45,865 nt of DNA from Streptomyces sp. rh34 (GCF_002551245.1 NZ_NTGZ01000024.1:1-45865), one strand, 5' to 3'; counted from the stretch's first letter, positions 27,739 through 39,546 are shown. The notes: generated by a model from the sequence alone, not told the origin. Program-made: numbers and translations.

Positions 27739-29268
27739 TCAAATGTCCCGGAAGATCTCGATCTGCGCGCCCACCGAGTTGAGGCGCTCGGCCAGTTCCT
27801 CGTAACCGCGGTTGATCACATAGACGTTGCGGAGTACGGAGGTGCCTTCCGCCGCCATCATCGCCAGCAGCACCACCACGGCGGGCCGCAGTGCGGGCGG
27901 GCACATCATCTCGGCGGCGCGCCAGCGGGTCGGGCCCTCGACCAGGACCCGGTGGGGGTCGAGGAGTTGGAGGCGGCCACCGAGGCGGTTGAGGTCGGTG
28001 AGGTAGATCGCGCGGTTGTCGTAGACCCAGTCGTGGATCAGGGTCTGGCCGTGTGCGGCGGCGGCGATGGCCGCGAAGAACGGGACGTTGTCGATGTTGA
28101 GGCCGGGGAACGGCATCGGGTGGATCTTGTCGATCGGCGCCTCCAGCTTGGAGGGCCGCACGGTCAGGTCCACCAGGCGGGTGCGCGCGTTGTCGGCGGC
28201 GTACTCCGGGGTGCGGTCGCAGTCGACGCCCATCTCCTCCAGGACCGCGAGCTCGATCTCCAGGAACTCGATCGGCACCCGGCGGATGGTGAGTTCGGAC
28301 TCGGTCACCACGGCGGCGGCCAGCAGGCTCATCGCCTCGACCGGGTCCTCCGAGGGGGAGTAGTCCACGTCCACGTCGATCTGCGGGACCCCGTGCACCG
28401 TGAGCGTCGTCGTGCCGACCCCGTCGACCCGTACGCCCAGCGCCTCCAGGAAGAAGCACAGGTCCTGGACCATGTAGTTGGACGAGGCGTTGCGGATGAC
28501 GGTCGTACCGTCGTGGCGGGCGGCGGCCAGCAGGGCGTTCTCGGTCACCGTGTCGCCGCGTTCGGTCAGTACGATGGGCCGGCCCGGGGAGACGGAGCGG
28601 TCCACCTGTGCGTGGTACAGGCCCTCCGTGGCGGCGATCTCCAGCCCGAACCGGCGCAGCGCGATCATGTGCGGCTCGATGGTGCGGGTGCCGAGGTCGC
28701 AGCCGCCCGCGTACGGCAGGGTGAACTGCTCCGTCCGGTGCAGCAGCGGACCCAGGAACATGATGATCGAGCGGGTGCGGCGCGCGGCGTCGGCGTCGAT
28801 CGCCTCCAGGTCCAGCTGCGCGGGCGGCACGATCTCCAGGTCCACGCCGTCGTTGACCCAGCGGGTGCGCACCCCGATGGAGTTCAGCACCTCCAGGAGC
28901 CGGAACACCTCCTCGATCCTGGCCACCCGGCGCAGGACCGTGCGCCCCTTGTTGAGGAGCGAGGCGCACAGCAGCGCGACGCAGGCGTTCTTGCTGGTCT
29001 TGACGTCGATGGCGCCGGAGAGCCGACGGCCGCCGACGACCCGCAGATGCATGGGCCCGGCGTAACCGAGCGACACGATCTCGCTGTCGAGGGCTTCGCC
29101 GATGCGGGCGATCATCTCAAGACTGATGTTCTGGTTGCCGCGCTCGATGCGGTTGACGGCGCTCTGGCTCGTGGCGAGCGCCTCGGCCAACTGCGTCTGT
29201 GTCCAGCCCCGGTGCTGACGGGCGTCACGGATGAGTTTGCCGATGCGTGCGAGGTAGTCGTCTGACAT
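27739..29268 (-). CDS. HTH-MurA fusion: UDP-GlcNAc 1-carboxyvinyltransferase homologue with N-terminal XRE domain
   Basis: A 509-residue protein. Residues about 5-65 are an XRE helix-turn-helix (WTQTQLAEALATSQSAVNRIERG). From about 70 it is a full EPT/MurA-type transferase: SKNACVALLCASLL, the loop with the PEP-reactive Cys (YAGGCDLGTRTIEPH), FFAAIAAAAHGQTLIHDWVY and GYEELAERLNSVGAQIE. MurA makes UDP-GlcNAc-enolpyruvate, the first committed step of peptidoglycan synthesis; this HTH-fused paralogue, next to aconitase as in S. coelicolor, is probably not the housekeeping enzyme. The ATG has no Shine-Dalgarno and a TAACCT -10 ends six bases before it, so the transcript may be leaderless. A perfect palindrome overlaps that promoter, suggesting self-binding. 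Confidence 0.88.
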   Translation of the reverse strand: MSDDYLARIGKLIRDARQHRGWTQTQLAEALATSQSAVNRIERGNQNISLEMIARIGEALDSEIVSLGYAGPMHLRVVGGRRLSGAIDVKTSKNACVALLCASLLNKGRTVLRRVARIEEVFRLLEVLNSIGVRTRWVNDGVDLEIVPPAQLDLEAIDADAARRTRSIIMFLGPLLHRTEQFTLPYAGGCDLGTRTIEPHMIALRRFGLEIAATEGLYHAQVDRSVSPGRPIVLTERGDTVTENALLAAARHDGTTVIRNASSNYMVQDLCFFLEALGVRVDGVGTTTLTVHGVPQIDVDVDYSPSEDPVEAMSLLAAAVVTESELTIRRVPIEFLEIELAVLEEMGVDCDRTPEYAADNARTRLVDLTVRPSKLEAPIDKIHPMPFPGLNIDNVPFFAAIAAAAHGQTLIHDWVYDNRAIYLTDLNRLGGRLQLLDPHRVLVEGPTRWRAAEMMCPPALRPAVVVLLAMMAAEGTSVLRNVYVINRGYEELAERLNSVGAQIEIFRDI

Positions 29269-29274
29269 GTCGGC

Positions 29275-29295
29275 AGGTTATCTCAGATATGAGAT
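29275..29295 (-). promoter_or_regulatory. Operator ATCTCA-N4-TGAGAT over the HTH-MurA promoter
   Basis: Perfect inverted repeat ATCTCAGATATGAGAT (29280-29295) directly upstream of and touching the minus-strand -10 TAACCT (29280 to 29275). With flanks it shares GTTATCTC-N6-GAGAT with the site at the aconitase promoter. Confidence 0.6.
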
Positions 29296-29436
29296 GAGGA
29301 TGATGTGGGGGTGTGCCGTTCGAGTGACAGGTGTGCACCGGCTCCGCGTATGCCGCCTTTTCCATCGTCGCCCGCGCGGGAGCGAAGGGCGCGGTCCGCG
29401 CGTCCGTACGGGTCGTGGGGCCGCGCCCCCCCGCCA

Positions 29437-29889
29437 CTACACCGACGGGGGGCCTGCCGGGCCATCCGGTGTCGGGGCGTCAAGGACGGCGGCCACGGCT
29501 TCGATCTCGACGAGCTGGTCCGTGTAGCCGAGCACGGTGACGCCCATCAGGGTGCTGGGCACGTCGTGGTCGCCGAAGGAGTCCCGGACCACTTCCCAGG
29601 CGGCCACGAGATCCTCCTGCCGGGCGGATGCCACGAGGACCCGCGTGCTGATGACGTCCTCGACCGAAGCGCCCGCGTCGGCGAGCGCCGTCCGCAGGTT
29701 CTCCACGGCCTTCGCCGCCTGGCCCGCGCAATCCCCCACGGCCACGGTGTTGCCGTGCTCGTCGAGCGGACAGGAGCCGGCGAGGAAGATCAGCCGGGAC
29801 TCGGCGGGAGCCGTGGCCGCATAGGCGTACTCGGCCACGTCGGAGAGGGAGCGGGAACGGATCAGCGAAACGGCGCTGGTGCGCGTCAT
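29437..29889 (-). CDS. Rid family protein
   Basis: A 150-residue Rid/YjgF protein: RLIFLAGSCPLDEHGNTVAVGD, NLRTALADAGASVEDVISTRVLV and QLVEIEAVAAVLD. The residue corresponding to the catalytic Arg of active RidA (before M-G-V) is Ser/Thr (PSTLMGV), so standard enamine deaminase activity is not assured. ATG 29889 is supported by AGGAGA upstream; longer in-frame starts lack support. No partner gene is evident. It is only distantly similar to the Rid protein at 14013. Confidence 0.8.
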   Translation of the reverse strand: MTRTSAVSLIRSRSLSDVAEYAYAATAPAESRLIFLAGSCPLDEHGNTVAVGDCAGQAAKAVENLRTALADAGASVEDVISTRVLVASARQEDLVAAWEVVRDSFGDHDVPSTLMGVTVLGYTDQLVEIEAVAAVLDAPTPDGPAGPPSV

Positions 29890-30151
29890 GGTGGTGCGTC
29901 TCCTGGTGCTGGGCGCGTGCTGGGTGTGGTGCGGTCGTGCCGGGTTGTGTGCGGCGAGGGGCGAGCGGGCCGGGCCGGGCCGGGTGTCCCGCCCTCTGTC
30001 GGCCCGCCCCCGGAGCACGCCATCCTTTCAGCGCGCTTCGCGTCTCGCTTCCCCTTTTCCGGCCGCCGGCGACCGTCCCGTCCGTCGTGCAGGGGCGTCC
30101 CTGACGAGAAAATCGGAGGATCGGCGAACGGCGCGCCACTAGGGTGGCCCG

Positions 30152-30586
30152 ATGGCTCCGATCAGGCAGGTACAGATCACCTTCGACTGCGCGTCGCCCT
30201 CGCGCGTCGCGTATTTCTGGTGCGAGGTGCTGGGGTACGTCGTTCCGCCCCCGCCGGAGGGGTTCGCCACGTGGGGCGATTACGACCTCTCGCTGCCGCC
30301 CGAGAAGCGGGACGCGGGATTCGTCTGCCAGGACCCCACGGGTGTGGGTCCGCGGATGTACTTCCAGCGCGTTCCCGAAGGCAAGGTCGTCAAGAACCGG
30401 GTGCATCTCGACGTGCGCGTCGGCACCGGGCTCGTGGGGGAGGAGCGCCTCGCCGCGCTGGAGGCCGAATGCGCGCGGCTGATCCCGCTCGGCGCGGTGC
30501 GCGTGCAGCTGCTGCTCGCCGATGAGGAGAACGAGTCCTGCCTCGTCATGCAGGACATCGAGGGCAACGAGTTCTGCCTCGACTGA
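30152..30586 (+). CDS. VOC (glyoxalase/dioxygenase) superfamily protein
   Basis: A 144-residue protein with the paired beta-alpha-beta-beta-beta units of the vicinal oxygen chelate fold: VQITFDCASPSRVAYFWCEVLGY, FVCQDPTGVGPRMYFQRVP, NRVHLDVRVG and VMQDIEGNEFCLD. Members include glyoxalases, antibiotic-binding proteins and dioxygenases. This actinobacterial type is uncharacterised as far as I know, and no substrate can be proposed. A hairpin terminator follows. Confidence 0.8.
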   Translation: MAPIRQVQITFDCASPSRVAYFWCEVLGYVVPPPPEGFATWGDYDLSLPPEKRDAGFVCQDPTGVGPRMYFQRVPEGKVVKNRVHLDVRVGTGLVGEERLAALEAECARLIPLGAVRVQLLLADEENESCLVMQDIEGNEFCLD

Positions 30587-30590
30587 CGCA

Positions 30591-30620
30591 CCGGGCCCTG
30601 TCCGCGCGGGCAGGGCCCGG
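30591..30620 (+). terminator. Hairpin terminator after VOC gene
   Basis: A 10-bp perfect stem, CCGGGCCCTG (30591-30600) and complement (30611-30620), with a GC-rich loop, five bases after the stop. Confidence 0.7.
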
Positions 30621-30669
30621 GGGCCGTCCGGCCGGGTTCACCCGGTCCACCGCACTACCGTGGCCTCGC

Positions 30670-31572
30670 ATGACCGGCATCGAGATCGAGATCACGGCAG
30701 ACCTGGTCCGCGGCCTGCTCCAGGAGCAGCATCCGGACCTCGCGGGGCTGGCCGTCCGTGAGGTCACGGGCGGATGGGACAACCAGCAGTGGCGCCTCGG
30801 GGGCGAGTTGGCCGTCCGCATGCCGCGTACGGAACGCGCCCCGGAACTGCAGCGCAAGGAGCGCCGGTGGCTGCCGGTCCTGGCTCCTCGCCTGCCCCTG
30901 CCCGTCCCGAACCCCGTGCGGGCCGGTGAACCGTCCGTGCGCTTCCCGAAGCCCTGGACGATCATGACGTGGGTCCCCGGCGAGCCGCTGGACCGCACCT
31001 CGATCAGTCGCGGCGACCACGCGGCCGGCGCTCTGGCGGACTTCCTCCGGGCACTCCACGTGGAGGCGCCCGTCGACGCGCCGGCCGGTTCGGACCGCGG
31101 CGGCCATCCCGGCCTGCACACGGAGGGCTTCGACCACTTCTTCCACGCCGTCGTCCCGGAGGACGTCGCCGCCGAGGTCCGGGCTGTCTGGGACGATGCC
31201 GTCGCGGCCCCGGGGTGGGAGGGGCCGCCGGTGTGGGTCCACGGTGATCTCCACCCCGCGAACGTCGTCGTGTCGGACGGGACGCTCTCGGGCGTGATCG
31301 ACTTCGGCGACCTGTTCGCCGGCGATCCGGCGTGGGACCTCGCGGCCGCATGGGTCGTCCTCCCCGGGGGCGCCGCCTCGCGGTTCTTCGACGCGTACGG
31401 GCGCGCGGACGGGGCGACGATCCGGCGCGCCCGCGGGCTGGCCGCTCTGAAAAGCCTCTTCCTCATGCTCATGGGCCAGAACGGGGACCGGGGGCTTCCC
31501 GGCGGCAAGCCGGCCTGGGGGCCCGCGGGCCGGACGGCCCTCGACCGCGTTCTGCGTACGGGTGTGGTCTGA
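30670..31572 (+). CDS. Aminoglycoside phosphotransferase (APH)-family kinase
   Basis: A 300-residue protein kinase-like small-molecule kinase: a nucleotide-binding lobe (VTGGWDNQQWRLGGELAVRMPR), the hinge region WTIMTWVPGEPL, the catalytic Brenner motif VHGDLHPANVVV and the metal-binding VIDFGD. This branch is common in Streptomyces and its natural substrates are mostly unknown; a resistance function should not be assumed. It is a plus-strand gene upstream of aconitase and separated from it by an own promoter. Confidence 0.85.
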   Translation: MTGIEIEITADLVRGLLQEQHPDLAGLAVREVTGGWDNQQWRLGGELAVRMPRTERAPELQRKERRWLPVLAPRLPLPVPNPVRAGEPSVRFPKPWTIMTWVPGEPLDRTSISRGDHAAGALADFLRALHVEAPVDAPAGSDRGGHPGLHTEGFDHFFHAVVPEDVAAEVRAVWDDAVAAPGWEGPPVWVHGDLHPANVVVSDGTLSGVIDFGDLFAGDPAWDLAAAWVVLPGGAASRFFDAYGRADGATIRRARGLAALKSLFLMLMGQNGDRGLPGGKPAWGPAGRTALDRVLRTGVV

Positions 31573-31658
31573 GCGCCCTGTCCTGCGTGCGGCGTCGGTG
31601 AAGGCCGCTGGTGATCGGGGCGGACCGGCGCGCCAGGGGTGTGGTGGGACACCTGGGC

Positions 31659-31705
31659 ATGACCGGGCGGCGGCTATGTACTAGAGTTATCTCGACATCG
31701 AGATA
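31659..31705 (+). promoter_or_regulatory. Aconitase promoter with start-site palindrome
   Basis: -35 ATGACC (31659-31664), 17-base spacer, -10 TAGAGT (31682-31687). The perfect inverted repeat TATCTCGACATCGAGATA (31688-31705) covers the expected start near 31694, a repressor position. TamR, a MarR-family protein, is reported to act on the S. coelicolor aconitase gene; the HTH-MurA protein is the other candidate because its own promoter has a like site. Confidence 0.65.
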
Positions 31706-31736
31706 TCTGCCGAGGCGCACCGCGGCCGCTGCCCGG

Positions 31737-34588
<2,852 letters not shown>

Positions 34589-34607
34589 GCGGCGGACAGC
34601 GGAACAG

Positions 34608-34645
34608 AAGGGCCGCGTCCCGGGTCTCCCCGGGGCGCGGCCCTT
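34608..34645 (+). terminator. Aconitase terminator
   Basis: A 17-bp stem with one G-T wobble (34608-34624 and 34629-34645), 4-base loop, 19 bases after the stop. Confidence 0.85.
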
Positions 34646-34726
34646 CCGCGTTCCCGGAGCCCGGCGTGCGATCGTGGGGCTGCGGCGCCCCACCCGCACC
34701 ACCCGTACGGAAAGTGAACGGACCCC

Positions 34727-35344
34727 ATGGGCGAGCTGATCCTCATCCGGCACGGCGAGACCGAGTGGTCCCGTTCCGGACAGCACACGAGCTACACCGA
34801 CCTCCCTCTCACCGACGTCGGGGAGCGCCAGGCCCGCGCGCTCGTCCCGCTGCTGGCCGACCGGAACATCGGGCTCACCCTCGTCAGCCCGCTGATCCGG
34901 GCCCGCCGCACCGCCGAACTGGCAGGACTCCCCGACCCCCGGGTCACCCCCGAACTGCGGGAGTGGGACTACGGCGGCTACGAGGGCATCACCACCCTGG
35001 CGATCCGCCGTACCCGGCCCTTCTGGAACCTGTGGACCGACGGCGTCGACCCCGGCTCCGAGGAGCACCCCGGCGAGAGCCCCGCCCAGATCGGGGCGCG
35101 GGCCGACCAGGTCCTCGCGGGCGTCCGGTCCGCCGCCGAGGGAATCGGGAGCGCGGACATCGCGCTCGTCGCGCACTCGCACTTCCTGCGCGTCCTGACC
35201 GCCCGCTATCTCGGTCTGACACCGGCCGAGGGGCGGCTCTTCCAGCTCGCCACCGGAGCCGTCTCCCGGCTCGGTACCGAACACGGCCGGCCGGTCGTCG
35301 TGGCCCTGAACCTCGCCCTGCCCGAGAGCCTCCAGCAGACGTGA
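34727..35344 (+). CDS. Histidine phosphatase (phosphoglycerate mutase-like) family protein
   Basis: A 205-residue branch-1 histidine phosphatase: R8-H-G-E11 at the N-terminus holds the phosphorylated His, Arg and Glu occur in SPLIRARRTAEL and ELREWDYGGYEG, and the second catalytic His is in LVAHSHFLRVL. Members dephosphorylate sugar phosphates, nucleotides or proteins; the substrate is unknown. ATG 34727 lacks a strong Shine-Dalgarno. It is convergent with the GH92 gene. Confidence 0.87.
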   Translation: MGELILIRHGETEWSRSGQHTSYTDLPLTDVGERQARALVPLLADRNIGLTLVSPLIRARRTAELAGLPDPRVTPELREWDYGGYEGITTLAIRRTRPFWNLWTDGVDPGSEEHPGESPAQIGARADQVLAGVRSAAEGIGSADIALVAHSHFLRVLTARYLGLTPAEGRLFQLATGAVSRLGTEHGRPVVVALNLALPESLQQT

Positions 35345-35351
35345 ACGCCGA

Positions 35352-35382
35352 CGGCCGGCACCCCACCAGGGGGTGCCGGCCG
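35352..35382. terminator. Bidirectional terminator
   Basis: Perfect 13-bp stem, CGGCCGGCACCCC (35352-35364) and complement (35370-35382), 5-base loop, between convergent genes. Confidence 0.8.
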
Positions 35383-35403
35383 CCCGCACTCATCGCGTAG
35401 GGG

Positions 35404-38400
35404 TCAGGAGAGCAGCTCCACCTCCGCGAGCGTCGCCGAACCCGTCAGCACCAGCCGGTACGCGGTGTACGAGCCGGGCCTGTCCACCGAGAACACCCGG
35501 GTCTGCTTGTCCCAGGCGAACGACTGGCCGGAGCGGCGGTCGAGGTCCGTCCACTTCTCGCCGTCGGCCGAGCCCTGGAGCGTCCAGCCCCGCGGGGCCT
35601 TGTCGGCCGCCGCCGACGTCAGCGTGTACTGGAGCCCCTTCGTCGCCGAGGACACCGGCAGCTCCACCGAGTCGACCGTCGCCGAGGTGGCCGAGGTGTC
35701 GTCGAAGAGCGCGCCGTCGCCCTTGAGCGCGTCGCCCTTGGGCGTCGGGACCTTGTCGTCCTTCTGCACGGAGACCGGGGCCGCGTCCTCGCCCGTGCCC
35801 CAGGCCGACGGCTTCGGACCCATGGCGAACTCCAGCGTGCCGCCCTTGGCCAGCACGTCGTGCGGGAGCGCCGTGGAGGTCCACTTCTTGCCGTTGACCT
35901 TCACGCCCTGCACGTAGATGTTCTTGTCGCTGTTCTTCGGGGCCTTCACGACCAGCTTGCGTCCGTTGTCCATGCGGACGGTCACCTTCTTGAAGAGCGG
36001 CGAGCCGATCGCGTACTCACCGCTGCCCATGACCAGCGGGTAGAAGCCGAGTGCCGAGAAGAGGAACCAGGCCGACTGCTCGCCGTTGTCCTCGTCGCCG
36101 TGGATGCCCTGCCCGATCTCGCTGCCGACGTACAGCCGGCCCAGGACCTCGCGGACCTTCTCCTGCGTCTTGTACGGCTGCGAGGCCGCGTTGTACATGT
36201 ACGTGGCGTGGTGGGCGACCTGGTTGCTGTGCCCGTACTGGCCCATCCGCACGTCACGCGCCTCGGTCATCTCATGGATGACGCCGCCGTAACTGCCGAC
36301 GAACTCCGGGCCGGCCGTCTCCGGCGTCGAGAAGTACGTGTCCAGCTTCTTGCCGAGCCCGTCCCGGCCGCCGTACAGGTTGGCCAGGCCCCGGCTGTCC
36401 TGCGGGGCGGTGAAGGCGTAGCCCCAGCCGTTGGTCTCCGTGTAGTCGTAGCCCCAGACACGCGGGTCGTAACTGCCGGAGGGCAGGCGCCAGTCACCGT
36501 TCGGCTTCTTGCCCTGGAAGAATCCGGCCTTGTCGTCGAAGAGCTTGACGTACTTCTGCGCCCGGTTCATGAAGTACTCGGACTCTTCCTTGTACCGGGC
36601 CTTCTTCGTCTTCCTGTACAGCTCCTCGCCCATCCGGGCGATGCCGTAGTCGTTGACGTAACCCTCCAGCGACCAGGACAGGCCCTCGTGGGTGGCGGTG
36701 TCCGCGTACCCGGTGAAGACCGAGGTCTCAAGACCCTTGCGGCCGACGCCCGAGGACGGCGGGGCCACGGTGGCGTTCTTGAGCGCCGCCTCGTACGCCG
36801 CCTCGGCGTCGAACTTCACGCCCTTGACGTACGCGTCGGCGAACGCCACGTCCGAGCTGGTGCCGGTCATCAGGTCCGCGTAGCCGGGGGAGGACCAGCG
36901 CGAGGTCCAGCCGCCGTCCTTGTAGTGCTGGACGAAGCCGTCCACCAGCTCGCCGGCCTTCTTCGGGGAGAAGAAGGAGTAGGCGGGCCACGTCGTGCGG
37001 TAGGTGTCCCAGAAGCCGTTGTTGACGTACACCTCGCCGTCGACGATCTTCGCGCCCGTCCGCGTCGGGGTGTTCTCACCGGTCGCCTTGGAGAAGGGGC
37101 TGGCGTACCTGTTCTTGCCCTTCACCTTCTCGTGGCCGGAGTTCGGGTAGAGGTAGAGCCGGTAGAGGCTGGAGTAGAGGGTGGTCAGCTGGTCCGCGTC
37201 GGCGCCCTCGACCTCGACCGTCCGCAGGATGTCGTCCCAGGCGTTCTGCGCCTTGCGCTGGATGCGCTCGAAGGAGGTGGACTCCGGGATCTCCATCGCC
37301 AGGTTCCGCTTCGCCTGGTCGACGCCGATCAGCGAGGTGGCCAGCCGCAGGTTGACGGTGCGGTCCTTGCCCGCGTCGAAGCGGAAGAAGCCGGTGACGT
37401 CGTCGCCCCCGCCGCCCTTCAGCCTGCCGCTGTCGGTGACCGGCGCGTCGAAGACGCCGTACACGAACATCCGGGTCGCCCCGGTGGACAGGCCGCTCTT
37501 GACGTCCGAGTAGCCGGAGAAGGAACCGGTCTTCGGGTCGAGGGTGATGCCGCCGTCGTTCGTGACGTTGTCGAAGACCAGGCTCGCGTCCTTGCCCGGG
37601 TAGGTGAACCGCATCCGGGCCGCGTGGTCGGTCGGCGTCATCTCGGCCTTGAGGCCGTTCTCGAACGTGACGCCGTAGTAGTGCGGCTTCGCCGTCTCGT
37701 TCTCGTGCCGGAACGGCAGCGCGCGGGCGCTCCGGGACGCGTCCGGGGTGCCGCTCACGGCCGACGGCATCAGCTGGAAGGTCTGCCGGTCGCCCATCCA
37801 GGGGCTCGGCTCATGGCTCGCGGCGAAGGCCTGGAGCGTCGGGAGGTTGTCCGCGTTGTTGCCCCGGTGGTAGTCGTACAGCCAGCTGGTGGTGCCCGCG
37901 TTGGTGACCGGCGTCCAGAAGTTGAAGCCGTGCGGCACGGCCGTGGCCGGAATGTTGTTGCCGCGCGAGAAGCCGCCGCTGGAGTTGGTGCCGCGGGTCG
38001 TCAGCGCGTAGTCCGACAGATGCGCCTTGCGCTTCTCGGGCTTCTTCGGGGCGATCGTGATGTCGTCGATCCAGCCCTGGAACTTCGCCGGACCCTTGGG
38101 GGAGTCGTACGCCACCAGGATCCGGTCGACCGTCTTGCCCGCGGCGACCGTGCCGAGGCGGGCGGCGACCTTGTTCCACTGGTTGACGTAGAGGCGCTTG
38201 GCGTCCGCCTGGCCCTGCGGTGTCAGCGGCCCGCCGTGGCTGTCGGTGGCCTTCAGCTCGCTCAGGTACGTGCCGTCGGTGAAGGCCAGGTCCACCGCGA
38301 CGTGCGTGGCGGGGTAGTTCAGGTCCGTCTCGCCCATCTGCGGGTAGACCAGGTAGGACAGTTCGGTGTCCTTGGTGATGGCCGTGTTCACGTCGAAGAT

Positions 38401-39288
38401 CTTGTTGTACGAGTAGGCGCGTCCGTCGGGCGTGTGGGTGCCCGCGTAACGCAGTGCCTTCTTTCCGGTGAATCCCGCGCCGGACTTCGCGGTGGGGGAT
38501 CCGGAGGGGCCGCGGTCGGGCTGGCTGCGCATCTCCTCGGGCACCGGTGCGGAGGTGTCACCGTTCGAGAATTGAACGTCGGCGAGCTGGAGCGCGTCCG
38601 ACGCGCCGTTGTTCGCGGTGATCTCCAGCCGGAAGTGCCGGTAGGCGGTGCCGCCCGAGAAGTCGTACGTCTTCGTCTCGTGCCGCTTGGCGAAGGTCTC
38701 GCCGGCGCGGGTGTCGAGGTCGGTCCACTCCTTGCCGTCCGCCGAGCCCTTGAGCGTCCAGTCCTTCGGGTCGCGTTCGGCGTGGTCGTTGGCCGAGGTG
38801 AGGGCGTACGTCACGACCTTGACGGGTTCGTCCAGATCGAACTCGACCCAGCCGGTGGGCTTGAACGTCAGCCACTTGGAGCCCGGCTCGACGTCGACGA
38901 GGTTCTCCTTGACCTCGCCGCCCGCGGTGTTCTCGGCGCTCGCGCGCAGCTCCGTCACCCGGTCGGTGACATTGCCCGGTATGCCGGAGGAGAAGCCCCC
39001 GTCGACGCCGGAGGAGCGTTCCTCACCGTCGGGGCCCTCCTCGACGGTGCTGCGCCAGTCCGGCTGCTTCTCGTCCGCCTCGAACGAGGTGCTGAACGTC
39101 CGGTCGCCGGGCGGTTTCCGGTCCGGTGAGGAGGGCTGAGCGGTGGCGACCGCCGGGGCGATCACCACCAGGGCGAGGGATGCCGCCAGGGCGGCTGCTG
39201 TGGGGGTCCGTCTCCGGCGGGAAGCCGGGCGGGGGACCGCGTGAGGGGCCTTGTCGGATCCGTGATCGAGGCCGCGTGGTGGCTGCAT
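35404..39288 (-). CDS. Secreted GH92 alpha-mannosidase with discoidin-like domains
   Basis: A 1294-residue exported enzyme. The signal peptide (AAALAASLALVVIAPAVATA) is followed by an F5/8-type C (discoidin-like) domain (about 120-235), a jelly-roll-like linker domain (to about 420), the GH92 catalytic region (about 425-1130; DYHRGNNADNLPTLQAFAAS, NGFWDTYRTTWPAYSFFSP, DEDNGEQSAWFLFSALGFYP) and a second discoidin-like domain at the C-terminus (GWTLQGSADGEKWTDLDRRS). GH92 enzymes are Ca-dependent exo-mannosidases, mostly alpha-1,2, acting on mannans and N-glycans. ATG 39288 is chosen for the GGGGAGGA upstream; the frame runs back to a TTG at 39333 that would overlap the palindromic operator. 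It is divergent from the sugar importer genes. Confidence 0.9.
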   Translation of the reverse strand: MQPPRGLDHGSDKAPHAVPRPASRRRRTPTAAALAASLALVVIAPAVATAQPSSPDRKPPGDRTFSTSFEADEKQPDWRSTVEEGPDGEERSSGVDGGFSSGIPGNVTDRVTELRASAENTAGGEVKENLVDVEPGSKWLTFKPTGWVEFDLDEPVKVVTYALTSANDHAERDPKDWTLKGSADGKEWTDLDTRAGETFAKRHETKTYDFSGGTAYRHFRLEITANNGASDALQLADVQFSNGDTSAPVPEEMRSQPDRGPSGSPTAKSGAGFTGKKALRYAGTHTPDGRAYSYNKIFDVNTAITKDTELSYLVYPQMGETDLNYPATHVAVDLAFTDGTYLSELKATDSHGGPLTPQGQADAKRLYVNQWNKVAARLGTVAAGKTVDRILVAYDSPKGPAKFQGWIDDITIAPKKPEKRKAHLSDYALTTRGTNSSGGFSRGNNIPATAVPHGFNFWTPVTNAGTTSWLYDYHRGNNADNLPTLQAFAASHEPSPWMGDRQTFQLMPSAVSGTPDASRSARALPFRHENETAKPHYYGVTFENGLKAEMTPTDHAARMRFTYPGKDASLVFDNVTNDGGITLDPKTGSFSGYSDVKSGLSTGATRMFVYGVFDAPVTDSGRLKGGGGDDVTGFFRFDAGKDRTVNLRLATSLIGVDQAKRNLAMEIPESTSFERIQRKAQNAWDDILRTVEVEGADADQLTTLYSSLYRLYLYPNSGHEKVKGKNRYASPFSKATGENTPTRTGAKIVDGEVYVNNGFWDTYRTTWPAYSFFSPKKAGELVDGFVQHYKDGGWTSRWSSPGYADLMTGTSSDVAFADAYVKGVKFDAEAAYEAALKNATVAPPSSGVGRKGLETSVFTGYADTATHEGLSWSLEGYVNDYGIARMGEELYRKTKKARYKEESEYFMNRAQKYVKLFDDKAGFFQGKKPNGDWRLPSGSYDPRVWGYDYTETNGWGYAFTAPQDSRGLANLYGGRDGLGKKLDTYFSTPETAGPEFVGSYGGVIHEMTEARDVRMGQYGHSNQVAHHATYMYNAASQPYKTQEKVREVLGRLYVGSEIGQGIHGDEDNGEQSAWFLFSALGFYPLVMGSGEYAIGSPLFKKVTVRMDNGRKLVVKAPKNSDKNIYVQGVKVNGKKWTSTALPHDVLAKGGTLEFAMGPKPSAWGTGEDAAPVSVQKDDKVPTPKGDALKGDGALFDDTSATSATVDSVELPVSSATKGLQYTLTSAAADKAPRGWTLQGSADGEKWTDLDRRSGQSFAWDKQTRVFSVDRPGSYTAYRLVLTGSATLAEVELLS

Positions 39289-39319
39289 GCCGAGCCGTTC
39301 CTCCCCGGGAAAATGCGTG

Positions 39320-39331
39320 GACAACGTTGTC
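39320..39331. promoter_or_regulatory. LacI/ROK-type palindromic operator upstream of GH92
   Basis: Perfect 12-bp palindrome GACAACGTTGTC, 31 bases upstream of the GH92 ATG. The central CpG palindrome is the style of LacI-family operators for sugar genes. A related GGCACCGTTGTC lies upstream of xylF (44579-44590). Confidence 0.6.
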
Positions 39332-39513
39332 AAGCGGGATGCAAGGTCCAGTAGGGATCCAAGTGGCTGGACGTGTCAAGGGTGTTGTCGCGGGGCTCGT
39401 CGGCGAATCGGCCGGAATGGGGAAATAGCCGCCGCGGGAGGAGGGCGCGGGGTGCCGAGGTATCCGTGAGGTCTCAACTCGGGAAAGACTGCCGCCCAAA
39501 CCTGCTTTCGATC

Positions 39514-39546
39514 TTGCTCAGTTGGCGACAAGTGGACTATACCTGT
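39514..39546 (+). promoter_or_regulatory. Promoter of ngcE with DasR-like (dre) site
   Basis: -35 TTGCTC (39514-39519), 18-base spacer, -10 TATACC (39538-39543). AGTGGACTATACCTGT (39531-39546) overlaps the -10 and matches the DasR consensus ACTGGTCTAGACCAGT at 12 of 16 positions. DasR is the GntR-type repressor of aminosugar and chitin genes in Streptomyces. Confidence 0.45.

Noticed and set aside
30670..31572. Possible antibiotic resistance gene (aminoglycoside phosphotransferase).
   Set aside because: It belongs to a broad kinase family with mostly unknown substrates, and nothing in the context points to aminoglycosides.
35860..39129. Open frame of over 1000 codons on the plus strand opposite the GH92 gene.
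   Set aside because: It is a shadow of the GH92 coding strand, with no recognisable motif and biased composition.
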